Assembly (NCBI GenBank): GCA_009360345.1
Contig: SPDP01000003.1
Coordinates: forward strand, 310,001-374,000
DNA length: 64,000 nt
Direction: 5' to 3'
Source: Alcaligenaceae bacterium SAGV5
GTDB taxonomy: Bacteria > Pseudomonadota > Gammaproteobacteria > Burkholderiales > Burkholderiaceae_B
Shown here piece by piece: positions 28,606-36,820 of the stretch (position 1 is its first letter; every line of letters starts with the position of its first letter). The position numbers were made by a program, and so were the translations under genes. The notes under the pieces were generated by a model. The model searched no databases. It saw nothing but the letters and a program-made list of their open reading frames with translations, and was not told the DNA's origin.

Positions 28606-29604
28606 TCAGGAAACCGTGCCGACGACCGAGGCATCGAAGATCGCGTCGACGGGCAGGGCATCGCGTTTGATCACGCCGGTATCCACGTAGTGGTTGCGCA
28701 TCTTCTCGATCGTCGACAGCTTGATCTTGCCCGAGGGGTTCAGCGATACCGTGGACAGCAACTTGCCGGCGGTGGCCTCGTCGACCTTGAAGCGCTGCAT
28801 GAGGCGGGTGACGTTTTCCTGTCGCGGTGCCTGGTCGATGTGCCGGACGGCTTCCAGGATGGTGGCGACGGCTTCCTTGACCAGCGCGGGCCGTTCCGCC
28901 AGCGTGCGTCGCCTGGCGACGATCACGTACGGGTCCCAGTCCTGGCCGACGAAGTCGGAGATCTTGGCGACGCTGCGCAGGCGCTGCTCCCGGTCGATCA
29001 GGATGGCCGCATGTCCTGTTGTCACCCAGATGTCGGCCTGGCCGCTCCGGAGCGCCTGGTAGTTCTGCGGCACGCCGCCCGTGGGAACCAGGGTGACATC
29101 GTCCTGGTGGACGCCCAGCGATTTCAGGAACAGGTCGACGTACAGCCTGTCCGTGCCGGACAACTGCGTGACCGCGAAGCGTTTGCCTTTGAGTTGCCGG
29201 GCGTCTACGGGGCGATCCGCCATGGACCACATGTGCCATTCGGCGCGGGTCCCGAGATCGGCGACGATGACGAATTCCACTCCCTTGCTGAGGTAGTTGA
29301 TGGTGGCGCCCATGCCGTAGAGCCGCACGTCGGAGTGGTTTTCTTCCTGCGGGCTCCAGGTCCGCCGGTCTCCGCCGCCCAGGGGAGGTGGCACGACCGG
29401 TTTCAGGCCGTGCTTGCGCCACAGGTCGAGGTCCTGCGCGGTGGCGTCGATCAGGGCCGTTCCCGGCACGGTATTCACACCCATGGTGAAAGTGAACTCG
29501 GTCAGGTCGCCCGGGGCGGCGCGCGCCGGCAGCCAGGCGGCGGCCGGAAGCAGGGCGGCCGTGGCCAGCAGCCTGCGGCGGGTGGACAGGGAAGGGAAGG
29601 TCAT
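28606..29604 (-). CDS. ABC-type periplasmic substrate-binding protein (NMT1/SsuA-like), Tat-exported
   Basis: Predicted 332 aa. The N-terminus has a twin-arginine signal STRRRLLATAALLPAAAWLPARA. The body resembles nitrate/sulfonate/taurine-type receptors: LWRKHGLKPVVPP, GKRFAVTQLSGTDR, SGQADIWVTTGHAAIL. No permease or ATPase gene is adjacent, so it is an orphan receptor. The ribosome site GAGGAGACAACGGGC precedes ATG 29604. Confidence 0.85.
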   Translation of the reverse strand: MTFPSLSTRRRLLATAALLPAAAWLPARAAPGDLTEFTFTMGVNTVPGTALIDATAQDLDLWRKHGLKPVVPPPLGGGDRRTWSPQEENHSDVRLYGMGATINYLSKGVEFVIVADLGTRAEWHMWSMADRPVDARQLKGKRFAVTQLSGTDRLYVDLFLKSLGVHQDDVTLVPTGGVPQNYQALRSGQADIWVTTGHAAILIDREQRLRSVAKISDFVGQDWDPYVIVARRRTLAERPALVKEAVATILEAVRHIDQAPRQENVTRLMQRFKVDEATAGKLLSTVSLNPSGKIKLSTIEKMRNHYVDTGVIKRDALPVDAIFDASVVGTVS

Positions 29605-30227
29605 GCCCGTTGTCTCCTCTCGAAATGTTTTGTATATAAAAATAGTTTTTGAATACTAAACTTTGCGGAGTCGAGACGGCAAGTCAGGTCATTCCCTGCG
29701 TTCGTGGATTTTCATAATCCGGACCAAATGGTCCGGCATGCTGGCGGGACGCAAGCGAAAGGGGAAGGAAGGCGGAGGGCTTGGGGATGTCCTGAGCCGG
29801 ACGTGTGGCGTGGCCGGGGCGCGTGAGCGCGTGACCGTGAAGACTAGGTGATTTCCCTAGGGAAAGGGAGCGAAGGTGGGAGATTCAGCAAATGTTGCAA
29901 TTCCGCCGGAAAATGCTGGCGAGCGCTTACAAGCGCCTGGCGGGCGGCTTTGCTTGAAAATTAAGGGTTTGCGATAGTCGTAGTTGGAGTAAAAAACCGA
30001 GAGTGTCGTATTTTTTTACATATTGAATTGTCGGCCCATTTATGCAATAACGTTCGTACGCCAACGTTAACGGCAGGTGACCCGGAAAACTTTAGTGCGA
30101 GTTGGCCTTCCCGGGCCTCGACCCACCATGCCGTTCTCCGTGTGCGGGCTTTGCTTCCTTCTGGCTGTGCTATCCACGGCGTGCCGCCGGCACGCTGATA
30201 CCCAATTAGTCATCGAGCTGTCCCGCC
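29605..30227. other. 623-bp AT-richer intergenic region with inverted repeats
   Basis: No convincing gene. It contains a palindrome CCGGACCA-AA-TGGTCCGG (29719-29736) on the promoter side of the receptor gene. A second inverted repeat TAACGTT-N8-AACGTTA (30048-30069) lies after a T-run (30010-30017), about 160 bases before the heparinase-like gene. Base composition is clearly more AT-rich than the coding DNA around it. Confidence 0.7.
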
Positions 30228-31202
30228 ATGTCCTACCTCACGGATTCTTCCAAGTTGTCCGGCTTCTGGGGTGCGCGCTCGCAAGGCCTGCACCGGTTCT
30301 GGTGGGGGCTGCGCTATGCCCAGCCCATGACCTTGCTGGGTACGCACCTGGGCCGCAAGGACGAATACCTGGCCTGGTTCAATACGGTCGAGGCCCCCGT
30401 GCTGCGCCACCCGGCCAGCCGCTGGAGCTTCTGCCAGAGGACTCCCAGCATGGTGGGGCCGCAGGCCTTTCATTTCTTCGGCGTGGAAAGGGTGCTTTCC
30501 GACAACCGGGGTTGGCATTGGCGGCCTTGGGGCGAGAACTGGCTGCATAACCTGCATGCCTTCGACGACCTCGTGGCCGATGGCGCGGAAAACCGCTTTG
30601 AATGGCACGAGAAGCTGGTCACCAACTGGATCGTGGCCAATGCGCCCGGCAAGGGCGTGGGCTGGCGGCCGCACAGCCTGTCGCGCCGTATCGTGAACTG
30701 GATCAAGTGGGATCTGGACAAGCACGGCCTGAACGAAGTCGGGCGGCGCAATCTGGTCGTGCAGGTGCGTTTCCTGCGCCAGCGGCTGGGGGTTTCGATG
30801 ACGGCTGCCTATCCCACGAAGGCGGGCAAGGCGCTGCTTTTCGCGGGGGCCTTCTTTGACGACGCGGAAGCCGCGGCGTGGCGCAAGACCGGGCAGTCGG
30901 TGCTGCGCACCGCGCTCAAGCCCAGCTACATGCGTGCCAGGCTGGGGGGAGGCGATGCCTATCGCATTGCGATCATCGAGGATCTGCTGGACCTGCTCCA
31001 GCTCGACAAGGTCTATCCGGGCATATTGGGCCGGGACGAGGTGGGGCGCTCGCACGACCTGGTGCTGCCGCTGCTGGCGATGGATGGCGAACGGGGCGCC
31101 GCGCCAGCCCTGGACGGGACCGAACCCGTCTTCTTCGCCGAGCCGAAAATGCACGCGCTGCGGCAGTACGCGCAGCGGCTGGGCCTGAACGCGGCAGCTT
31201 GA
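30228..31202 (+). CDS. Heparinase II/III-like protein, N-terminal (alpha-toroid) domain only
   Basis: Predicted 324 aa. Residues about 70-260 follow the heparinase II/III N-domain: RTPSMVGPQAFHFF, WLHNLHAFDDL (105-115), GWRPHSLSRRIVNWIKW (145-161) and IIEDLLDLLQL (249-259). Full-length family proteins are 550-700 aa with a C-terminal beta-sandwich that is absent here. The region usually reading GNHLFANAKAL is GVSMTAAYPTKAGKALL, so conserved polar residues are lost. No signal peptide. The last 60 residues are unlike the family. It may be a degenerate enzyme or a repurposed domain. Confidence 0.75.
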   Translation: MSYLTDSSKLSGFWGARSQGLHRFWWGLRYAQPMTLLGTHLGRKDEYLAWFNTVEAPVLRHPASRWSFCQRTPSMVGPQAFHFFGVERVLSDNRGWHWRPWGENWLHNLHAFDDLVADGAENRFEWHEKLVTNWIVANAPGKGVGWRPHSLSRRIVNWIKWDLDKHGLNEVGRRNLVVQVRFLRQRLGVSMTAAYPTKAGKALLFAGAFFDDAEAAAWRKTGQSVLRTALKPSYMRARLGGGDAYRIAIIEDLLDLLQLDKVYPGILGRDEVGRSHDLVLPLLAMDGERGAAPALDGTEPVFFAEPKMHALRQYAQRLGLNAAA

Positions 31203-31321
31203 GCCCTCCGGCAGGGCTTTGCGCCCGTACAATAGGCACTCCTCCGCAAAGGAGGGGTGCCGGCGTCCGCCTGCCCCGCATGCCGGGCATCTTCTTCGTG
31301 GGGCCTAGTCCGAGTCTGTCC

Positions 31322-32533
31322 ATGCTTCGCATATCGCTTGCTTCCGGTTTCCTCGGTCTGTCGATCTGGCTGGCCGCGCCCGCGCACGCCGCCGACCCGC
31401 TCCGTATCGGCGAGATCAACAGCTACAAGGCGCAGCCCGCCTTCCTCGAACCCTATCGCAAGGCCATGTTGCTGGCCCTGGAGGAGGTGAACGCCGCGGG
31501 CGGTGTGAACGGGCGTCCGCTGGAGCTGTTGATCCGGGACGACAACGGCGTGCCGGGCGACGCGGTGCGCGCGGCGGAAGAACTGGTCTCGCGCGAACGC
31601 GTGGCGATGCTGGCCGGCGGCTTCCTGTCCAATATCGGGCTGGCGCTGGGCGACTATGCGCGGCAGCGCAAGGTGCCATTCCTGGCCAGCGAGCCCCTTA
31701 CCGACAAGATCACGTGGGCCAACGGCAACCGCTATACCTTCCGCCTGCGGCCATCGACCTGGATGCAGGTGTCGATGCTGGTGCCCGAGGCGGCCAGGCT
31801 GGGCAAGAAGCGCTGGGCCATCGTCTATCCGAACTACGAGTACGGGCAATCGGCGGTGCAGACCTTCAAGACGCTGCTCCAGGCCGCGCAGCCCGGCGTC
31901 GAGTTCGTGACCGAGCAGGCCACGCCGCTTGGCAAGCTCGACGCCGGGCCCGTGGTGCAGGCGCTGGAGGCCAGCAAGCCGGACGCGATCTTCAATGTGC
32001 TGTTCGCCACGGACCTGACCAAGTTCGTCCGCGAAGGCGCCACGCGCGGCCTGTTCAAGGGACGTGAAGTGGTCAGCCTGCTGTCGGGCGAGCCCGAGTA
32101 CCTGGAGCCCCTGAAGGACGAGGCGCCCGAGGGCTGGATCGTGACGGGCTACCCCTGGTATGCGATCAAGACGCCCGAGCACCAGCGCTTCCTGGATGCC
32201 TACCGGAAAAAGTACGGCGAGCCGCCGCGGCAGGGGTCGGTGGTGGGCTACGTGACCATCCATGCGGCAGCCGAGGCGCTGCGGCGCGCGGGCGGGACGA
32301 ATCCCGAAAAGATCGTCGACGCATTCCGCGACATGCCGCTTTCGTCGCCCTGGGGGCCGATCGTCTTCCGCGCGCAGGATAACCAATCGACGCTGGGCGC
32401 CTTCGTCGGGCGCACCGCGCTGGAGGGCAGCGGGGCGCAGCGCACGGGCGTCATGGTGGATTTCCGCTACGCCGACGGCGCCAAATACCAGCCCACCGAC
32501 GCCGAGGTGGCGAAGCTGCGTCCGGCGCGCTGA
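31322..32533 (+). CDS. Branched-chain-amino-acid-type ABC transporter substrate-binding protein
   Basis: Predicted 403 aa. Signal peptide ASGFLGLSIWLAAPAHAADP, then the type I periplasmic fold of LivJ/AmiC proteins (RIGEINSYKAQPAFLEPYRK, NAAGGVNGRPLELLIRDD, YPNYEYGQSA). It delivers the ligand to the fused permease encoded three bases downstream. The ligand need not be an amino acid; aromatic and other acids use this family. Confidence 0.92.
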   Translation: MLRISLASGFLGLSIWLAAPAHAADPLRIGEINSYKAQPAFLEPYRKAMLLALEEVNAAGGVNGRPLELLIRDDNGVPGDAVRAAEELVSRERVAMLAGGFLSNIGLALGDYARQRKVPFLASEPLTDKITWANGNRYTFRLRPSTWMQVSMLVPEAARLGKKRWAIVYPNYEYGQSAVQTFKTLLQAAQPGVEFVTEQATPLGKLDAGPVVQALEASKPDAIFNVLFATDLTKFVREGATRGLFKGREVVSLLSGEPEYLEPLKDEAPEGWIVTGYPWYAIKTPEHQRFLDAYRKKYGEPPRQGSVVGYVTIHAAAEALRRAGGTNPEKIVDAFRDMPLSSPWGPIVFRAQDNQSTLGAFVGRTALEGSGAQRTGVMVDFRYADGAKYQPTDAEVAKLRPAR

Positions 32534-32536
32534 GCG

Positions 32537-34477
32537 GTGCTGGCGCAACTGCTGAACGGGCTGGCCAGCGCCAGCAGCCTGTTCCTGCTGTCGCTGGGGT
32601 TGACGCTGATCTTCGGTGTGTCGCGGGTGGTCAATTTCGCGCACGGTTCGCTCGCGATGCTGGGGCTGTATCTGGGCGTCACCCTGGCCCAGGCGCTGAT
32701 ACCGCTGTGGGGCGCCCTGGGGTTCTGGGGCGCGGTGGCGGGCGCGGCGCTGGCGGTGGCCGCGGTGGGCGCGCTGATCGAGCGAGGCCTGTTGCGCCGG
32801 CTCTATGGCAGTCCCGAGCTTTTCCAATTGGTCGCGACTTTCGCGCTGGTGCTGATCATTCGCGATGCGACGCTGGCCGCCTGGGGGGCGGACGATCGGC
32901 TCGGACCCAAGGCGCCGGGGCTGGCGGGCGTGCTGGCGCCCGGCACGCTGAACCTGCCGTCGTATGACGTGGTGTTGATGACGATCGGCCTGCTGGTGCT
33001 GGCTGGCGTGCAATGGATCATGACGTCCACGCGCTGGGGCCTGCAATTGCGCGCCGCGACCGAGGACCGCGAGATGGCGCTGGCGGTGGGCGTGGACGAG
33101 CGGCGGCTGTTCACGCAGGTGTTCGCGCTGGGCGCCGGGCTGGCGGGGTTGGCGGGGGCGTTGCAGATGCCGCGCGAGCCGGCATCGTTGGCCTACGACC
33201 TGCAGGTCGTGGCCGAGGCCTTCGTGGTGACGGTCGTGGGCGGCATGGGCAGCGTGATCGGTGCCTTCGTGGCCGCGATGCTGATAGGCGTGATCAAGGC
33301 GGCCTGCGTGGCGCTGGGGACGGTGTCGATAGGCGGCCTGGAACTGGTGCTGCCCAAGCTGACCCTGGTGATCGAGTTCCTGTTGATGGCCGTCGTGCTG
33401 GCCTTCCGTCCCTGGGGGCTGTTCGGGCGGCCCGTGGCGCCGCCGCGCGCGGCGCGTGCCGAGCTGAATCCGCTGCCGCTGCCCACGCGCCGTGGCGGGC
33501 TGTTGCTGGCCGCGGGCATGGCGGCACTGGCGCTGCTGCCCTGGTTGGCCGGCGACATGGCCTATGTGCTGGTCCTGGCCGTGGATGTCCTGATCGCCGG
33601 CCTTTTCGCCGCCAGCCTGTATGTCTTGATGGGGCCGGGAGGCGTCCATTCGTTCGGCCATGCGGCCTTCCTCGGGCTGGGCGCCTATGGCGGGGCGCTG
33701 GCCGCGCCGCTGGTGGCGGCCGCGCTGCCGGGGCTGGCCGGTTCGGGCCCCGGCGGCATCGCCGCCATCCTGCTGTGCCTGGCGGCGGGCATGCTGCTGG
33801 CGCTGGCCGGGGCGGCCGTGTTCGGTTTTGTCGTTCTCAGGGCGGCGGGGGTCTATGCGGCCATGCTGACCCTGGCCTTTGCCCAGATTACCTGGTCTAT
33901 CGCCTTCCAATGGGATGCCGTCACGGGCGGCAGCAATGGCTTGTTCGGTTTCTGGCCCCAGGGGTGGCTGGCGTCGCGCGAAGGGTATTACTGGTTCGTC
34001 CTGGGCGTGGCGGGCGTCGGTGGCGTGCTGCTGCGGCACTTGATGCATGCACCTTTCGGACTGACGTTGCGCATGGTTCGCGATGCGCCCTTGCGCGCCG
34101 AAAGCCTGGGCTTGTCCGTGTTCGCGGTGCGCTGGACGGCGTTCATGCTGGCGGGGGCGCTGGCGGGAGCCGCGGGCGTCTTGACGGTGTTCGCCAAGGG
34201 CTCGGTCGCGCCCGATCTGCTGGCCATTCCGCGTTCGGTCGACGCGCTCGTCATGGTCCTGCTGGGCGGCCTGCAATCGCTGGCCGGCCCCTGGCTGGGC
34301 GCCCTGGCCTATACGGTGGGGCAGGATTTCCTGGCACGCGCCACCGAGTACTGGCGAGCCGCCATCGGCCTCGCCATGCTGGCGGTGATCCTGCTCGCGC
34401 CGGGCGGATTGACCGGCATCCGGCGGCTGGTCGGCCATTCTTCCCCGGGACGGTCCGGCGGGAGGGCGCAGCGATGA
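32537..34477 (+). CDS. Fused LivH-LivM ABC permease
   Basis: Predicted 646 aa, starting with GTG. Residues 1-290 are LivH-like (LTLIFGVSRVVNFAHGSL, GVDERRLFTQVFALGAGLAGLAGAL). About 320-646 are LivM-like (LMGPGGVHSFGHAAFLGLGAYG, RSVDALVMVLLGG). Both are normally separate subunits; here one chain carries about 16-18 membrane helices. The stop overlaps the ATPase start (ATGA). Confidence 0.93.
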   Translation: MLAQLLNGLASASSLFLLSLGLTLIFGVSRVVNFAHGSLAMLGLYLGVTLAQALIPLWGALGFWGAVAGAALAVAAVGALIERGLLRRLYGSPELFQLVATFALVLIIRDATLAAWGADDRLGPKAPGLAGVLAPGTLNLPSYDVVLMTIGLLVLAGVQWIMTSTRWGLQLRAATEDREMALAVGVDERRLFTQVFALGAGLAGLAGALQMPREPASLAYDLQVVAEAFVVTVVGGMGSVIGAFVAAMLIGVIKAACVALGTVSIGGLELVLPKLTLVIEFLLMAVVLAFRPWGLFGRPVAPPRAARAELNPLPLPTRRGGLLLAAGMAALALLPWLAGDMAYVLVLAVDVLIAGLFAASLYVLMGPGGVHSFGHAAFLGLGAYGGALAAPLVAAALPGLAGSGPGGIAAILLCLAAGMLLALAGAAVFGFVVLRAAGVYAAMLTLAFAQITWSIAFQWDAVTGGSNGLFGFWPQGWLASREGYYWFVLGVAGVGGVLLRHLMHAPFGLTLRMVRDAPLRAESLGLSVFAVRWTAFMLAGALAGAAGVLTVFAKGSVAPDLLAIPRSVDALVMVLLGGLQSLAGPWLGALAYTVGQDFLARATEYWRAAIGLAMLAVILLAPGGLTGIRRLVGHSSPGRSGGRAQR

Positions 34478-35229
34478 GGCTCGTCGTCGCGGGTTTGTCC
34501 AAGTCGTTCGGAGCCGTGCGGGCGGTGGACGATGTCGGGTTCACGCTGGAGAGCGGCCAGATGCTGGCCTTGATCGGGCCCAACGGCGCGGGCAAGAGTA
34601 CCTGTTTCCAATGTATCAACGGGCAGCTCCGGCCCGATGCCGGGCAGATCGGATTCGATGGGCGCGAGCTGTCCCGCCTGGGCGTTGCCGCGCGGGCGCG
34701 GCTGGGCATGGGACGGACTTTCCAGATCGCCCAGGTGGCCGCGTCGCTGAACGTGGGGCAGCATGTCGCGCTGGCGCTTGCCGCCCGCGATCCGGGCGTC
34801 TGGCGCGGGGTTCGCGGGCGCGGGGCAGGCGTGGATCCGGCCGAGTTGCGGGCATGGCTGGAGCGTTTCGAGCTGGGGGCGCTGGCCGGCCGGTTGTGCG
34901 GGGAGCTGCCTTATCCCGAGCTCAAGCGCGTGGAGCTGGCGAGTGCCCTGGCGCTGCGGCCCCGTGTGCTGCTGATGGACGAGCCCACGGCGGGCATGAC
35001 GCGGGCCGACCGCCGCGGCCTGATGGCCATCGTCCGGCAGGAAGCCGCCGGCGGGTTGGCGGTATTGTTCACCGAGCACAGCATGGACGTGGTGTTCGGT
35101 TTCGCCGACAAAGTGCTGGTCCTGGTGCGTGGCCGCCTGATCGCCGAAGGGACGCCGCGGCAGATAGCCGGGGACCCGGCGGTGCGGGCGGCGTACCTGG
35201 GGACGGCCGCGGCGGGAGAGCCGGCATGA
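34474..35229 (+). CDS. livG: LivG-type ABC ATPase with unusual signature motif
   Basis: Predicted 251 aa. Walker A GPNGAGKST and Walker B VLLMDEPTAGM are intact, and the H-loop lies in LFTEHSMD. The signature, usually YGxQRRLEIA in LivG, reads LPYPELKRVELA, with Pro at the key Gly position. Overlaps both neighbours by four bases, typical of a tightly coupled operon. Confidence 0.9.
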   Translation: MRLVVAGLSKSFGAVRAVDDVGFTLESGQMLALIGPNGAGKSTCFQCINGQLRPDAGQIGFDGRELSRLGVAARARLGMGRTFQIAQVAASLNVGQHVALALAARDPGVWRGVRGRGAGVDPAELRAWLERFELGALAGRLCGELPYPELKRVELASALALRPRVLLMDEPTAGMTRADRRGLMAIVRQEAAGGLAVLFTEHSMDVVFGFADKVLVLVRGRLIAEGTPRQIAGDPAVRAAYLGTAAAGEPA

Positions 35230-35894
35230 CGGCCTTGCTGCAGACTCGCGCGCTGTGCGCATTTTATGGCCGGGCGCAGGCGTTGTTCGATGCGGATCTC
35301 GAGGTCGAGGCGGGAGAGATCGTTGCCCTGGTCGGGCGCAACGGGGCCGGCAAGAGTACGCTGATGCGGGCGCTGGCCGGCCTGGTCGAGACCTCGGGCC
35401 AGGTGTGGCTGGGAGGCGGTTCCATGGCCGGCTGGCGCGCCGACCGGCGGGTCCACGCGGGTCTGGCCTGGGTACCCGAGGACCGGCGTGTCTTCACCCA
35501 GCTCACGGCGCGGCAGAATCTGGAGGTGGCCGCCGGCCGGCCTCGTTCCGGCGCCGAGCCCTGGACCGTGGAGCGGGTCGGCCGCCTGTTTCCGGAACTC
35601 GGACCGCTGGCGCACCGTCCGGCCGGTGCGTTGAGCGGCGGGGAACAGCAAATGCTGGCGATCGGCCGGGCGCTGATGACCCAGCCACGGGTGATCCTGC
35701 TGGACGAGCCCTCGGAAGGCGTGGCGCCCATCGTGGTGCAGCGGCTGGTGGAGGCGATACGCGTCCTGCGCGGGCAGGGGCTGGCGATCCTGCTTTCCGA
35801 GCAGAACGAGGCCCTGGCCGCCCCGCTGGCGGACCGCAGCCTGTACATGGACGATGGTGTGCTGGGGCGTGTGCCTCCCGCGACGCCAGGCTAG
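35226..35894 (+). CDS. livF: LivF-type ABC ATPase
   Basis: Predicted 222 aa. Walker A GRNGAGKST, canonical signature LSGGEQQMLAIGRAL, Walker B VILLDEPSEGVAP, H-loop replaced by Gln in LLSEQNEA as usual for LivF. It pairs with the atypical LivG to power the fused permease. Last gene of the transporter operon; the MarR-type promoter of the next operon follows. Confidence 0.92.
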   Translation: MTALLQTRALCAFYGRAQALFDADLEVEAGEIVALVGRNGAGKSTLMRALAGLVETSGQVWLGGGSMAGWRADRRVHAGLAWVPEDRRVFTQLTARQNLEVAAGRPRSGAEPWTVERVGRLFPELGPLAHRPAGALSGGEQQMLAIGRALMTQPRVILLDEPSEGVAPIVVQRLVEAIRVLRGQGLAILLSEQNEALAAPLADRSLYMDDGVLGRVPPATPG

Positions 35895-35981
35895 GGCCCA
35901 TTCCCGGCCTGTGCGAAGCTCCTTTTGGCGGGAACTGGCCCCGGGGGCGGCAACGTGTCGCCCGGCCGGATTGGCGGCCAC

Positions 35982-36023
35982 ATAGTTGTTATCGTCAACA
36001 AAGTAGTGTATAAAAACAACTAT
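35982..36023 (+). promoter_or_regulatory. 42-bp MarR-type promoter/operator module, copy A
   Basis: Outer arms ATAGTTGTT and AACAACTAT are perfect inverted repeats. Inside are a -35 TTGTTA and a -10 TATAAA (36011-36016 region) exactly 17 bases apart. Thirty bases to the ATG at 36053. Same length and layout as copies at 40483 and 46394. Confidence 0.8.
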
Positions 36024-36052
36024 CGTAGGCCACCAGACATCCAGGGGTTCGC

Positions 36053-36820
36053 ATGAGCAGTGCATATTCCACCATCCGCGTCGAGGTCGAGGACCATGTC
36101 GCGACGCTGACGCTGAACCGGCCCGAGAGCCGCAACGCGCTCAACACGGCCATGTGCGGCGAGCTGATCGCCGCGGCCGAGGCGCTTGCCGCCGACGAGG
36201 CCGTGCACGTGGTCGTGATCCGTGGCGAAGGGCCGGTGTTCTGCGCCGGCGCCGACCTGAAAGAGCGGCAGGGCATGTCCACCGCCGAGCTGACCGCACG
36301 CCGCGTCAAGGGCTTCACCGCCTATGCCGCCCTCGAGCGCCTGCCGCAGGCGGTCATCGCCGTGGTGCACGGCGCGACCTTTGGTTCCGGCTGCGAGATC
36401 GCCGGCGCCAGCGACTTCATCCTGGCCTCCACCGAAGCGAAGTTCCGCTATCCGGAAGTCGGTTGGGGCACCATCGGCGCCACCCAGCGGCTGCCGCGCA
36501 TGGTGGGCGTGCGCATGGCCAAGGAACTGCTGTTCACCGGCCGTACCGTGGATGCGCAGGAAGCCAAGGCCATCGGGCTGGTGAACCACGTATATGAGCC
36601 GGCCGAGCTGGAAGCGCGCGCCTTCGAGATGGCCCGGCACATCGCCGCGGCCGCGCCGCTGACGGTCAGGTTGACCAAGCGCTGCGTGGACCAGGGCGTG
36701 GAGACCACGCGCGAGGGCGCGATGGCCGTGGAACTGCTGGCCATCGAAGAGAACCTGCGCCACAGCGACTGGAAGCGCGCGATCTCGGGCTTCGGTGCGG
36801 GAGCGCAGAAAAATGCTTGA
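36053..36820 (+). CDS. Enoyl-CoA hydratase/isomerase
   Basis: Predicted 255 aa crotonase with both catalytic glutamates in place (E135 in YPEVGWG, E158 in AKELLFTG). It also has LNRPESRNALN, FCAGADLKER and the oxyanion-hole HGATFGSGCEIAG. It hydrates a 2-enoyl-CoA in the breakdown route of this operon. It overlaps the ligase gene by eight bases and sits behind a MarR-type promoter. Confidence 0.93.
   Translation: MSSAYSTIRVEVEDHVATLTLNRPESRNALNTAMCGELIAAAEALAADEAVHVVVIRGEGPVFCAGADLKERQGMSTAELTARRVKGFTAYAALERLPQAVIAVVHGATFGSGCEIAGASDFILASTEAKFRYPEVGWGTIGATQRLPRMVGVRMAKELLFTGRTVDAQEAKAIGLVNHVYEPAELEARAFEMARHIAAAAPLTVRLTKRCVDQGVETTREGAMAVELLAIEENLRHSDWKRAISGFGAGAQKNA

Noticed and set aside
29663-29851. 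62-codon plus-strand frame in the intergenic gap
   Set aside because: Basic low-complexity translation, no ribosome site and overlaps a palindrome.
31013-34438. Frame of 1,141 codons on the minus strand
   Set aside because: His/Gln/Arg-rich mirror of the Liv transporter genes.
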